From: Eulemur rufifrons
Lineage: Eukaryota > Chordata > Mammalia > Primates > Lemuridae
DNA length: 64,000 nt
NCBI RefSeq assembly: GCF_041146395.1
Contig: NC_091002.1
Location: forward strand, 4,396,501 to 4,460,500
Reading direction: 5' to 3'
Made by a program: the position numbers and the translations under genes
Notes under the pieces: generated by a model
Told to the model about the DNA's origin: nothing
What the model saw: only the letters and a program-made list of their open reading frames with translations
Database searches by the model: none
Shown: piece after piece, positions 22,401 to 32,703 of the stretch
Position numbering within the stretch: the first letter of the stretch is position 1
Layout: every line of letters begins with the position of its first letter

Positions 22401-23538
22401 GGACCGTCCGACTCCCAGGGACACCACAGGGAAGTGGTCACCGTGGAACGGCTCCGTGAGCACAACCACCATGGCCGCTGCTAAGACCCGGCCTCGAACC
22501 GCAACGACCGCACTTTGCCTCTGCAAATGGGGAGCTGCCGTCTGGACTCTCCTGCTCCAGGGTCCCATTGTCCCCATGGCACTCGGACACCTAGTCTCAG
22601 TGGCGACAGGCCCCATCTCAGCTCTGACTTGCAAAAAGCAGCCACCACAGAGCTTTCCAAGAACGAGACCTGTACCAGTGAACCTCCTCCAACACCTCGT
22701 CAAAGGGAGTGTCCTCCGGACCTTCCAAGTTCTCGATGACAGAGAGGGTGACAAGGTAGCACAGCGTGCTCATCTCCTGTGTCTGGGGACGTCCTCATGT
22801 GTTCCACGGAGAGTTGTTCCGCTTCGTGACCTGCCACAGCCAGAAGCCCCGAGTCCTCCGTTGCCTTCCCACAGTTTACGACTGCGGGTCTGCCAGCAAG
22901 GCCACCCGCCGAGCACGCGCCTCCGCCACGGCATCCCTAGACCCCCAGCGGCTCCCGCGGGGCAGGGACCGGCTGTCTGCTTTCCTGTGGCATCCGCACA
23001 CCTCTGACACAGTTGGTGTGCAGTAAATATTTCCCGAATAAATAAATGAAGGAAGGATCAGCTGAAGAAAATGGGAGTGTTTCCACTGCCGAAAAGACGG
23101 CACACAGAGAAAAACGATCCCAGCTCAGTCGAAGTCTGATCTGCGTCGCAGGACGTTTCATGGATCCGCAAGGTCTCCGTCGCTTCATGACTGGAAAACG
23201 GACATTTAACCTCAGCAGACTGAGCTGATGTGGGAGAAGCACTTACAACAGCACCTGGTGCAGAGCGATCACCGTGAAGATTAGGTGTTATTGTTGCTGT
23301 TGTCCCTGTGAAATTCGCGGTTCTGAAAAGCTGCTCTCAGACAAGGCTGGTGCTAGGCAGCAAAGACACAGAGACAGGTGGCTGCTCCTGCTCCCAAAGA
23401 GCCCCCATCCTGGTGGGAATGTGAGACAGGTTTGAGACCAATTGCAACACGGTGGAAAGGGCACAAGGGAAGGGTCTCCTGAGGCTTTTGTACAGTGGGA
23501 GGGGGCCTGACGGCCGCGTGTGTATCGGTTATAGAGGC

Positions 23539-25730
23539 AGCACACCTGTGCAGAGAGGATGGCGTTGGGACACACACCTGTGCAGAGAGGATGGCGTTGG
23601 GACACACACCTGTGCAGAGAGGACGGCGTTGGGACACACAGCTGTGCAGCACACCTGTGCAGAGAGGACGGCGTTGGGACACACACCTGTGCAGAGAGGA
23701 CGGCGTTGGGACGCACACCTGTGCAGAGAGGACGGCGTTGGGACACACACCTGTGCAGAGAGGACGGCGTTGGGACACACAGCTGTGCAGAGAGGACGGC
23801 GTTGGGACACACACCTGTGCAGAGAGGACGGCGTTGGGACACACAGCTGTGCAGCACACCTGTGCAGAGAGGACGGCGTTGGGACACACACCTGTGCAGA
23901 GAGGACGGCGTTGGGACGCACACCTGTGCAGAGAGGACGGCGTTGGGACACACACCTGTGCAGAGAGGACGGCGTTGGGACACACAGCTGTGCAGAGAGG
24001 ACGGCGTTGGGACGCACACCTGTGCAGAGAGGACGGCGTTGGGACGCACACCTGTGCAGAGAGGACGGCGTTGGGACGCACAGCTGTGCAGAGAGGACGG
24101 CGTTGGGACGCACACCTGTGCAGAGAGGACGGCGTTGGGACGCACACCTGTGCAGAGAGGACGGCGTTGGGACGCACACCTGTGCAGAGAGGACGGCGTT
24201 GGGACGCACACCTGTGCAGAGAGGACGGCGTTGGGACGCACACCTGTGCAGAGAGGACGGCGTTGGGACGCACAGCTGTGCAGAGAGGACGGCGTTGGGA
24301 CGCACACCTGTGCAGAGAGGACGGCGTTGGGACGCACACCTGTGCAGAGAGGACGGCGTTGGGACGCACACCTGTGCAGAGAGGACGGCGTTGGGACGCA
24401 CACCTGTGCAGAGAGGACGGCGTTGGGACGCACAGCTGTGCAGAGAGGACGGCGTTGGGACGCACACCTGTGCAGAGAGGACGGCGTTGGGACGCACACC
24501 TGTGCAGAGAGGACGGCGTTGGGACGCACACCTGTGCAGAGAGGACGGCGTTGGGACGCACAGCTGTGCAGAGAGGACGGCGTTGGGACGCACAGCTGTG
24601 CAGAGAGGACGGCGTTGGGACGCACACCTGTGCAGAGAGGACGGCGTTGGGACGCACAGCTGTGCAGAGAGGACGGCGTTGGGACGCACAGCTGTGCAGA
24701 GAGGACGGCGTTGGGACGCACAGCTGTGCAGAGAGGACGGCGTTGGGACGCACAGCTGTGCAGAGAGGACGGCGTTGGGACGCACAGCTGTGCAGAGAGG
24801 ACGGCGTTGGGACGCACAGCTGTGCAGAGAGGACGGCGTTGGGACGCACAGCTGTGCAGAGAGGACGGCGTTGGGACGCACAGCTGTGCAGAGAGGACGG
24901 CGTTGGGACGCACAGCTGTGCAGAGAGGACGGCGTTGGGACGCACAGCTGTGCAGAGAGGACGGCGTTGGGACGCACAGCTGTGCAGAGAGGACGGCGTT
25001 GGGACGCACAGCTGTGCAGAGAGGACGGCGTTGGGACGCACACCTGTGCAGAGAGGACGGCGTTGGGACGCACACCTGTGCAGAGAGGACGGCGTTGGGA
25101 CGCACACCTGTGCAGAGAGGACGGCGTTGGGACGCACACCTGTGCAGAGAGGACGGCGTTGGGACGCACACCTGTGCAGAGAGGACGGCGTTGGGACGCA
25201 CACCTGTGCAGAGAGGACGGCGTTGGGACGCACACCTGTGCAGAGAGGACGGCGTTGGGACGCACACCTGTGCAGAGAGGACGGCGTTGGGACGCACACC
25301 TGTGCAGAGAGGACGGCGTTGGGACGCACACCTGTGCAGAGAGGACGGCGTTGGGACGCACAGCTGTGCAGAGAGGACGGCGTTGGGACGCACAGCTGTG
25401 CAGAGAGGACGGCGTTGGGACGCACAGCTGTGCAGAGAGGACGGCGTTGGGACGCACACCTGTGCAGAGAGGACGGCGTTGGGACGCACACCTGTGCAGA
25501 GAGGACGGCGTTGGGACGCACACCTGTGCAGAGAGGACGGCGTTGGGACGCACACCTGTGCAGAGAGGACGGCGTTGGGACGCACACCTGTGCAGAGAGG
25601 ACGGCGTTGGGACGCACAGCTGTGCAGAGAGGACGGCGTTGGGACGCACAGCTGTGCAGAGAGGATGATGTTGGGACGCACAGCTGTGCAGAGAGGATGA
25701 TGTTGGGACGCACAGCTGTGCAGCACACCT
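23539..25730. repeat. 32-bp minisatellite, about 71 units
   Basis: The unit is cacacctgtgcagagaggac + ggcgttgggacg. Units are nearly identical and differ mainly at two sites: CACCTG versus CAGCTG, and gacGcac versus gacAcac. Edge units are the most diverged: 'gatggcg' in units 1-2 and 'gatgatg' in units 68-69. Two short units (15 bp, 23635-23649, and its copy 205 bp later) break the register. The unit has no stop codon in any phase on either strand, so all six frames stay open for over 700 codons. These frames are not genes. The array is intergenic, about 4 kb past the AFAP1 polyadenylation signal. Confidence 0.98.
23603..24012. repeat. Tandem 205-bp higher-order repeat inside the 32-bp array
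   Basis: Units 3-9 (23603-23807) and 10-16 (23808-24012) have the same order of variants: CACCTG/A; short CAGCTG unit; CACCTG; CACCTG/A; CACCTG/G; CACCTG/A; CAGCTG/A. Each block is 205 bases, that is 32+15+30+4x32. It is a recent block duplication. Confidence 0.93.
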
Positions 25731-28432
25731 GGGGACATACAATCGTCCTGGAAGTGCTCACTTGAAGCCAAAGGCGAAGGAGGAGGACAAACAGCGAATG
25801 CCAACAGTGTCCAAGCATCTGCTCGTGCCTCCGCCACGGCCACATCCACCAGGAATCACGAGCTCCACTGCAGTGACAGCATCAGCGAGCGCCGAGGGAG
25901 AGGAGGGAGCCGAGGCCGGCGCAGGGCTCCAGGCCCAGAGGAAGAGGCACTTGGAGGGTGGGCGAGAGGGAACGTCAGGGCAGGCTCTGTCAGTCCCCAG
26001 CAACCATTTCTCTGACACCGACAGCCACCTGGCTGGTCCTCCCCAAGGTGCCTCTTCTTTATAGGTGATGCAAAGGCCAAGGGTCGCCGCAGAAGAGGTG
26101 GTCCTGGTGGGGCAACAAGTCCGTGCCCACCCACCATGAAAGCAAAGGACACCTCTCTCAGGATGCACGTGGCTGGAACGGTGGGTACGTGGTCCCCGGG
26201 TGTCTAGATCTGCTTCAGCGACACGCGGTGGGCAGAGGGGCAGGTGTGGGACATGGAAGGAGAGAGGCAAAGCCAGGCCAGTGGGCCTCATCCCGAGGGA
26301 AGGGGGAGCACACAGGGACATGGACAGATTTGTGCTTTAGAAACTGCCAAGGGCTTCCCCATGGAGGCAGGGTTACCCCAGGGAGACTGGGCAGTGGGTC
26401 CAGTGAGGGACCATGCAGGCTGAGCCTTGGAGGGCAGGGATGGGGGTGCAGAGTCCAGAGGTGACTAGGAAGAATGCTGGGCTGGGCTGGGACCAGGCCA
26501 GCTCACCCCCAGGTCTGGGGCCTGTCGGGGGTGGCCGGGAGGCCTGTAGGGGCCGGGGCCCAGGGTGGGGATGGTGAGTTCTGCTCTGTGCCATGTTGAG
26601 GAAGGCGTGCAGGGGCGTCTGGGGAAGATTGCGTGGCACCTGCAGACACACAGCCTGGAGGTGAGAGAGGGTGGCCCTGCCGTCTCCAGACTTCAGGTCT
26701 CCAGCCACAGATGTGCCCAGGTGGCATCTAGTGAGGAGGTTGTATTGCAAAGTCCCAGCCACAGCCCACAGTTCAGCAGCCACGCAGCCAAGGCCCCCAG
26801 GTCCTGCCCCCCGCAGCAGCCGTGGGCCTCCCTGGGCCTCGCCTCGCCTCACTCCTGCTTCCCTCCGCCCCTCCTGCCCTCTCCGCCTCCTGCCCGCTGC
26901 CTTCCCTTGGCCCGGCCTGGCCTGCCGCCCCAGCCCCCACACTCCTGCCCTCCCGCCGGGCAGCCGCCTGACAGCAGACACCCAGCTTGCACCCAGCTTG
27001 GACGAGGCCCACTTTGGGGCCAGGCCAGGGGGCGGTGGGTGCAGGGCCGTGGGTGGGGAGAGCCCAGCAGGAGGGGTCCTGGCGGAAGCCCTGGGAGAGG
27101 GCGAGGCTGCACCGCAGGTGGGTGCCAGAGGCATCAGGGGAGGCCCTGGGGGAGGCCCCTGGGAGACTGTGCGGGAGCCGGGCCACATCCGGGCTGCAGG
27201 CTGTCTTCCCAGAGCAGGAGTCGGGCGCCAGCACCATGCTGGCATTTCACACTGTCGACTCTCACAAGCCTACCAGTTACTGCTCTGCCACCCTGCGCAA
27301 ATGGAGCCAGGATTCGAACCGCAGCGTGGCGACGCCAAGGCTGACTGCCCCTCCCGGAGGACTGGAAAGTGTGGAACGACAGGGCTCGTTATCATTCAGG
27401 TCAGGTGAGGCCAACAGACCAGGAACCGCTGTCATCGGAAAGACAGTTTATCACAGTCCTCAGGGATGGGCCACGCAGGGAAGCACAGGTGGGTCAGGAG
27501 GCGGAGGAGAGCGGGGACAGTGGAGGGGCAGAGCGGGGACAGCGGGGCAGGAGCAGGACCTTCGCTGTGGTTCCTGCCAGAGGAACAGGGGAGGCCGGTG
27601 CGCAGGCTCGGGGCTGACGACTGGAACCACCGCAGGGGCTCTGGCACTGAGCTGCGTCTAGTGGCAGTGCCCCCCGGGGTGACCAGGGCAGGCTGTAGTG
27701 GCCTGGCATGGGAGAGCCCTGGGAGCCCCAAAAAAGAGGCGGTGGGTGTGGGCTCCAGACGGCTCGCGGGTGAAAGGTGTGCGCACAGAGGGCCGCCCCA
27801 GGGTGGCGAGGTCCCACACGCCAGGGCATCAGGAAACGAGCCTGCTGAGCACGTGGGCAGCCTTGCACATCAGAGGGGCCGGCGGGCTTCCCCAGGGAGG
27901 ACGCAGCCAGCTGGGCTCCGCACCGGCCCACTGGCCCGGGGGAGAATTCCGGAGGCACCAACCCCTCCGGGTTCAGGACCGACCTAGCCTGAGCCCCCGG
28001 TCTGCAGGTTCGCATGCCCGACCCCGTCACCGTCTGCACCCCGCTACGTCTCCTGCCCTACCCTTCGACCAATGGGCCACTTCTAACAGCATCGTGAAAC
28101 TGAAGTTTCCTGCATAAAATGTCGGGACCGCGGACATCGGCGGCGTTTCCTCTGCTCCCGGGGAGGGGCTGCTCCCGGTCTGTTCCCTGGGCTGCGTCAC
28201 CCAGAACTGCAACTCACAGGACCAATATTCCCGAGTACTTGCCGTGGTTTTAAAAAGCAAAGCCAAGAGTTCTGGTGTCCTCTTGCTAAGTTTTAAAAGA
28301 AATTAAAGAGCCACTTCTTTCCACGTGGCAGCCCACCAGGACACGACCTCTATTCAAAGACCAAGGAGCTTCGCTTCAAAACAGCCTCCCTGAGAGCTGT
28401 GGCTGGGCTGGCTCAGTGGGACAGGCTGCCCC
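25731..28432. other. Intergenic DNA between the two arrays
   Basis: GC-rich DNA with G-run clusters near 26480-26575 and 27010-27065 on the + strand. I see no exon structure and no nameable repeat. The long frames here run on both strands and fit base composition alone. Confidence 0.6.
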
Positions 28433-28582
28433 GACGGGCAACTGACAGGCAGCAGGGACGACTCCGCCCAGACGGGCAACTGACACGCAGCAGGGGCGAC
28501 TCCGCCCCGACGGGCAATTGACACGCAGCAGGGGCGGCTCCGCCCAGACGGGCAATTGACACGCAGCAGGGGTGACTCTGCC
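28433..28582 (+). repeat. 38-bp tandem repeat, four units
   Basis: Units start at 28433, 28471, 28509 and 28547, exactly 38 bases apart. Each reads gacgggcaactgacacgcag and then a caggggcgactccgccc-like half. Later units carry 'caattg' in place of 'caactg'. Confidence 0.93.
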
Positions 28583-29770
28583 TTCTCGGCTGCTGCCGCG
28601 GAGCAGCTGCTCTGAGTGTCAGGCGGCCGGCGGAGGGCGCTGGGGGAATGATGTCTCTGTCATCACAGGTGACCTGGAGGACTGATCACACCTCCCAGCT
28701 GTGACAGAGCTGCTTCCTGTTCACAGCAGGTGACCTCCATTATCTGAGCGACCAGCCCATGCCACACCAACACTGCCAGTACTATACGGAGAGCAGAATT
28801 AGGGTGCAGGTACCATCTGGGTCACCTGGCCCTCGGCCTATAAAAGGTGGGTCTAGGTGGGCCATCTGTCACCCAAGTCCCTGGGTCCTCCAGGCCACAG
28901 CTCTCCCGTGCTCAGACCTGGCCTCTCTCACATGTTCACTCACACGTCCTGAGGGCACTTTGAATGCAGCAGGCCCCGCAATGACCACTGACCTCCGCGT
29001 GTGTGCCACCCCACCAAGCTGCCGCCCCTTGTGTCTCAGCCTGGGTGGCAGCACCAGCCCTGCTGCTCAGGTTGCGGCCTGCCTGGCTCAAGGTTAGCTC
29101 CCGGGGAGAACGCGAGGCACCCTGGGGTTTCCTCATCTGTCCAGCTGCCTTCTCGGTCAGTCGTCCAGGTGGACACGTCCACCTGTGGCAGCCCCGGACG
29201 CCTGTCCCCCACGCGAGTCTCAGGGCTCACCCCTCCGCCGGACACGAGGCCCTCCTGCCCTCCACCTTCTTCCCGCACCGCACCCCAGCCACACCCGCTG
29301 CCAGCCTGTGCCCAGGCGGTGCCCGTCCTGCAGCCTCCACAGCTCGGCTGCTGCCGTTGAGTCCCCTGGAAGGTCCCCCACCTTGCTCCTCGCTTCTCTC
29401 CTGCCCGGACTCCTGTCTACACCGCGGCCCCGCTCAAATAACCCGCCCTCCGCAAAACCCTACCCGGCAGCCTCACCGTCGGCTGCTCTTTATTCTAGGA
29501 TTCCGGAAATCTTCACTCAGGCCTCCACGCAGAACGCGTTCTCCGGTTATGCATGTCCTCGCCAAGAGCGAGCACCTAGGAGCAGGGGGCAGGTCTGATC
29601 CATTTCTACCGCCTGACCGGGCACAGAGCCTGGCACTTTTGGGTGTGCGGATGTTTTTGGAATATCGGGTCTGTGGACTCAGAGCCCCTTTTTGGCCAAG
29701 AAAAGCGTCGGCACAGGGCTGCCATCACCTGCAAGGACACCTTCCCAGTCTGCACCACACCAGCCGCACA
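28583..29770. other. Intergenic DNA before the AFAP1 3' end
   Basis: I recognise nothing in this stretch beyond single-copy-like GC-rich sequence. Confidence 0.6.
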
Positions 29771-29793
29771 CCGAGATCGCCGGAAGAGTACAG

Positions 29794-29799
29794 TTTATT
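29794..29799 (-). promoter_or_regulatory. AFAP1: Distal polyadenylation signal AATAAA, AFAP1
   Basis: The minus strand reads gtatcAATAAActg. It is the last canonical hexamer before GC-rich intergenic DNA, and it gives a ~4.9 kb 3'UTR. Confidence 0.75.
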
Positions 29800-32241
29800 G
29801 ATACACAGCTGCGCCGCGCCAAGGGGCGCCGGTCTAGGGTTACACCATGGAAAACAGTAGAAAAAATCAGTGAGGCAGAAAATTCAAGAGAAGCAACTAC
29901 AAAATGGGGTACGTGGACTGAAAACTAGTATTTTCATTGTACGTTTCTTTTCATAAAATTTTAACTTTATGAATTAAATACATTGAGAAACACAGTGAAA
30001 ATATATTTACAGTCATTTAAAATGGGCACTAACAACATATTTAATTTAAAAAAATCTTTCCCGTTTCTTTGCCTGTTTCTTTCAAAGAGAATTTTAAATA
30101 TGACTTTAGTTTTTAAAAAATACAATAAGGAAATAATTACATTCTTAATATGAAAACATTTTACAACTTATAGCCATGGTCAATTCTGAATATCTATAAT
30201 TTAAAAGTTGATGTTAAAATTTAAAGTGAACATTCCCTTTCTCATTAGAAAGTCAAATAGAAGGATTATCTTATTAAAAACAGCTTTGGTCCCTAAGAAT
30301 TATGATCTGAAAATCCCATTTCGAGAATCTCTCCCATGACTACAGCTCAAAATACCTGATACCACCTGCACACGGCAGCGTGGAGCTCTCTGGAAGACCG
30401 CAGCTGGAAACACTTCTAAATATGAGCAACAGGATGCCTCTGAAGCCAAAACTGTGCTAGGGGTAAAGGTTTCCTTCCTTTAAAAATGGCAAGTTGTCCT
30501 GCTGTGGCTTGGGTGCCACAGAGAGAGGTGGTTTTGCTTTTCCCACGATGTTGTCTGTGCCAGGTGTGTGGACGGCGCCAAAGTTTCAGTTGACTTATTT
30601 TCAGTTATTTCACAGTATGAACCCAGGCCACTAAGGGATGATGACCACATCATCGTCATGTATTCATGATAACAACAGGAACAAAAAGACTACCCTCTTT
30701 AAAACTACGTCATGAATTTGAAGTTATTGTTCCCACTGAAATATGATTTTAGAAAGAGAAAAGAGGAAGGCAGGAGTTTAACATTTAAATGTTGCCGTGA
30801 CCTTTATATAAATCGAGGAGCATCTTGTCTGCTGACGCTGATGCCATAGAAACTTCCGTGTTGTGCTCCTGGGAAAGGCTGTTTATAAGGGTCAACATCT
30901 GCCTGGCTGCAGGGCCCGCCTGCGAGCTCAGGGTGTCAGCCCCTGTGTCGGCACCAGGCACAGGTGCCAGCTGCAGATGAAGCCACGTCCCTTTTCTCCG
31001 GGTGGGAGGCCCTGCCCCTCCCCGGGAGGTCCCTAAGGAGTGAGTTGGGGGCGTAAACGGAGACTACTGCCTGGGGAGCAAGGTCTGTGGGCGAAGCTCA
31101 CATTCCCCCTACGAGTAGGTTAGCAGAGTCTATTGTCTCTTCTGGCAAGGTAAGATGTGACCTAAACAAATGACTTTTGTCCACAGCTCCTACCCGTAAC
31201 CCTAGCTTCAAAGCTGTCCTTTGGAAACAAAGGACAAACTCCAAATTGTGGCCACAGCGAATCTGCAACTCCTTCCCAGAGGTGGCCCCCAGAGCAGAGG
31301 ACACATGATTTTTGAAAGAGACTTTTCAGAAAAGTGACAAATCTCCACCATATCAGAGTAGTTTGGCTATGTGGAAATAGCCAAAAATAACTTGGGGACA
31401 AGTAAGATGAATAAAGGGGAGATCGGGTCTGGCAACACCAAGGCGTAGGCACAGAGGGGGCGAGACAGGTTTTACTGTGGGGCTGGTGAACGGCCCCTGG
31501 TCGGTCCCAAGAGAAGGGCTCCGTGGGCAGGGGCAGCCGGCCGAGCTGGGGTCATCTGTGTGGGGTGGTCTGGCAGACCCTCGCGGGTCACCCAGCAGCG
31601 GTGCCGCAGGCTCCTCTGGTGCAGACGGAGCCGCCCTGCCCGAGCCCCCACAAAATCTGGCCAGCGGGACCTTGACGGTCCACACCTGTGCCCACGGGGG
31701 GACCAAAGGAGCCCTATAACCATCAGAGTTGTTTCTATGAAAAAGGTTGGTTAGTGAATTAAAAACATTACAAAAATATAAAAAGGAAGGGATTTTGAAG
31801 GTTGATGACACTTTATGAAAACACGGCCGGAAGCGGGACCCTGAGGAAGGACACTGCGGCTCAAGGCAGGATAGAAGGGCCGGGCAGCCACAGAGGTCGG
31901 CCCTCTCACCTGACCTGTCCCCGTCCAGCCCCAGCTGTGCAGCCGCCACGTTCCTGGGCGTCCTCGCACAGCGCGCCAGCACTCTGTGGACGGGACGTCG
32001 GGACGTCGCAGAGACAGCCGGCTCCTCCCGGGCAACCCGCACCTCGCAGCCTGGGCGAGGGCGCCTCTCCCGCCGGCCGGGGTCCCCAGAGGGTAAGACG
32101 GCCGCGCCCACAGCTGCTCCAGAGCGGGGAGTGCTCACTCCTGGGGCACGTGGGGAGGGTAATAAAACGAGATCGCCGTCAGAATTCTGACAAGACATCT
32201 CCTGTGTGTCTAATATGTACAGATATAAATTAAAAACTATA

Positions 32242-32247
32242 TTTATT
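32242..32247 (-). promoter_or_regulatory. AFAP1: Possible internal polyadenylation signal, AFAP1
   Basis: AATAAA on the sense (minus) strand in AT-rich context, about 2.5 kb after the stop. Its use is unknown. Confidence 0.4.
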
Positions 32248-32489
32248 GAACATATACAAATAAATAACTTATTTTGAAGCAGATGCTTTAAACTAACTTT
32301 CTGATCAAATCTGGAAGTGTCGAGGGGCACACACGACGCCAAGGAGCCGGTGTCAGGGCCTCGCCTCCCACAGGACCCATTTACAACCACTCGTGGGACG
32401 CGAAGGGCTCGCCTAACACTGCTGTCCTCTTCAGGAGGCTCGTGGCCGTGAAAGTGATTTACAAACCTGGGTTTTTAAAACAAAATACA

Positions 32490-32590
32490 TATGCTGGGAG
32501 TCTGGCACCAACCACCTGTGCCCTTGGGCAAGACACTCCCCGAGCTGCAGGGTCTCCGTCTGCAAAGTGGCAACGCCAGCCGGGGTGACA
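32490..32590 (+). mobile_element. MIR remnant inside the AFAP1 3'UTR
   Basis: 'cctgtgcccttgggcaagac' followed by 'gggtctccgtctgcaaagtg' follows the forward MIR core. It is antisense to AFAP1. Confidence 0.6.
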
Positions 32591-32697
32591 GCTGAGGGCC
32601 ACGTGCTACGCTTGATGCCACGCCTGTTTCCCCCACCAGTCCCTGTGCCCACCTGTGCTGGGCCAAGACCAGGACTCCAGGCTGGTCATGGTTGCCC

Positions 32698-32703
32698 TTT
32701 ATT
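32698..32703 (-). promoter_or_regulatory. AFAP1: Possible internal polyadenylation signal, AFAP1
   Basis: AATAAA on the sense (minus) strand (gttattAAATAAAgg), about 2.0 kb after the stop. Its use is unknown. Confidence 0.4.

Larger units (their letters stand above)
15930..23538. other. Intergenic DNA after SORCS2
   Basis: Between the SORCS2 end and the 32-bp array the sequence is mostly GC- and CpG-rich single-copy-like DNA. I note a MIR remnant (18190-18290), a 13-C run (19478-19490) and two GTTAAT-containing sites near 17.9 kb. No exon series or coding gene could be supported. Confidence 0.7.

Noticed and set aside
23539..25730. CRISPR array (32-bp direct repeats)
   Set aside because: Units are directly adjacent with no spacers, and the DNA is mammalian.
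23288..25849. Several 700-850-residue frames on both strands as protein genes
   Set aside because: They are translations of a 32-bp tandem repeat with no stop in any phase. All six frames are open equally and there are no splice sites, domain or start context.
27295..27330. tRNA-like piece (ggattcgaaccgcag)
   Set aside because: It is only a B-box-like fragment as found in MIR-type elements. No cloverleaf can be built.
26373..27344. 250-290-residue frames on both strands near 26.4-27.3 kb
   Set aside because: Both strands are open at once in very GC-rich DNA. They have no domain or exon structure, and base composition explains them.
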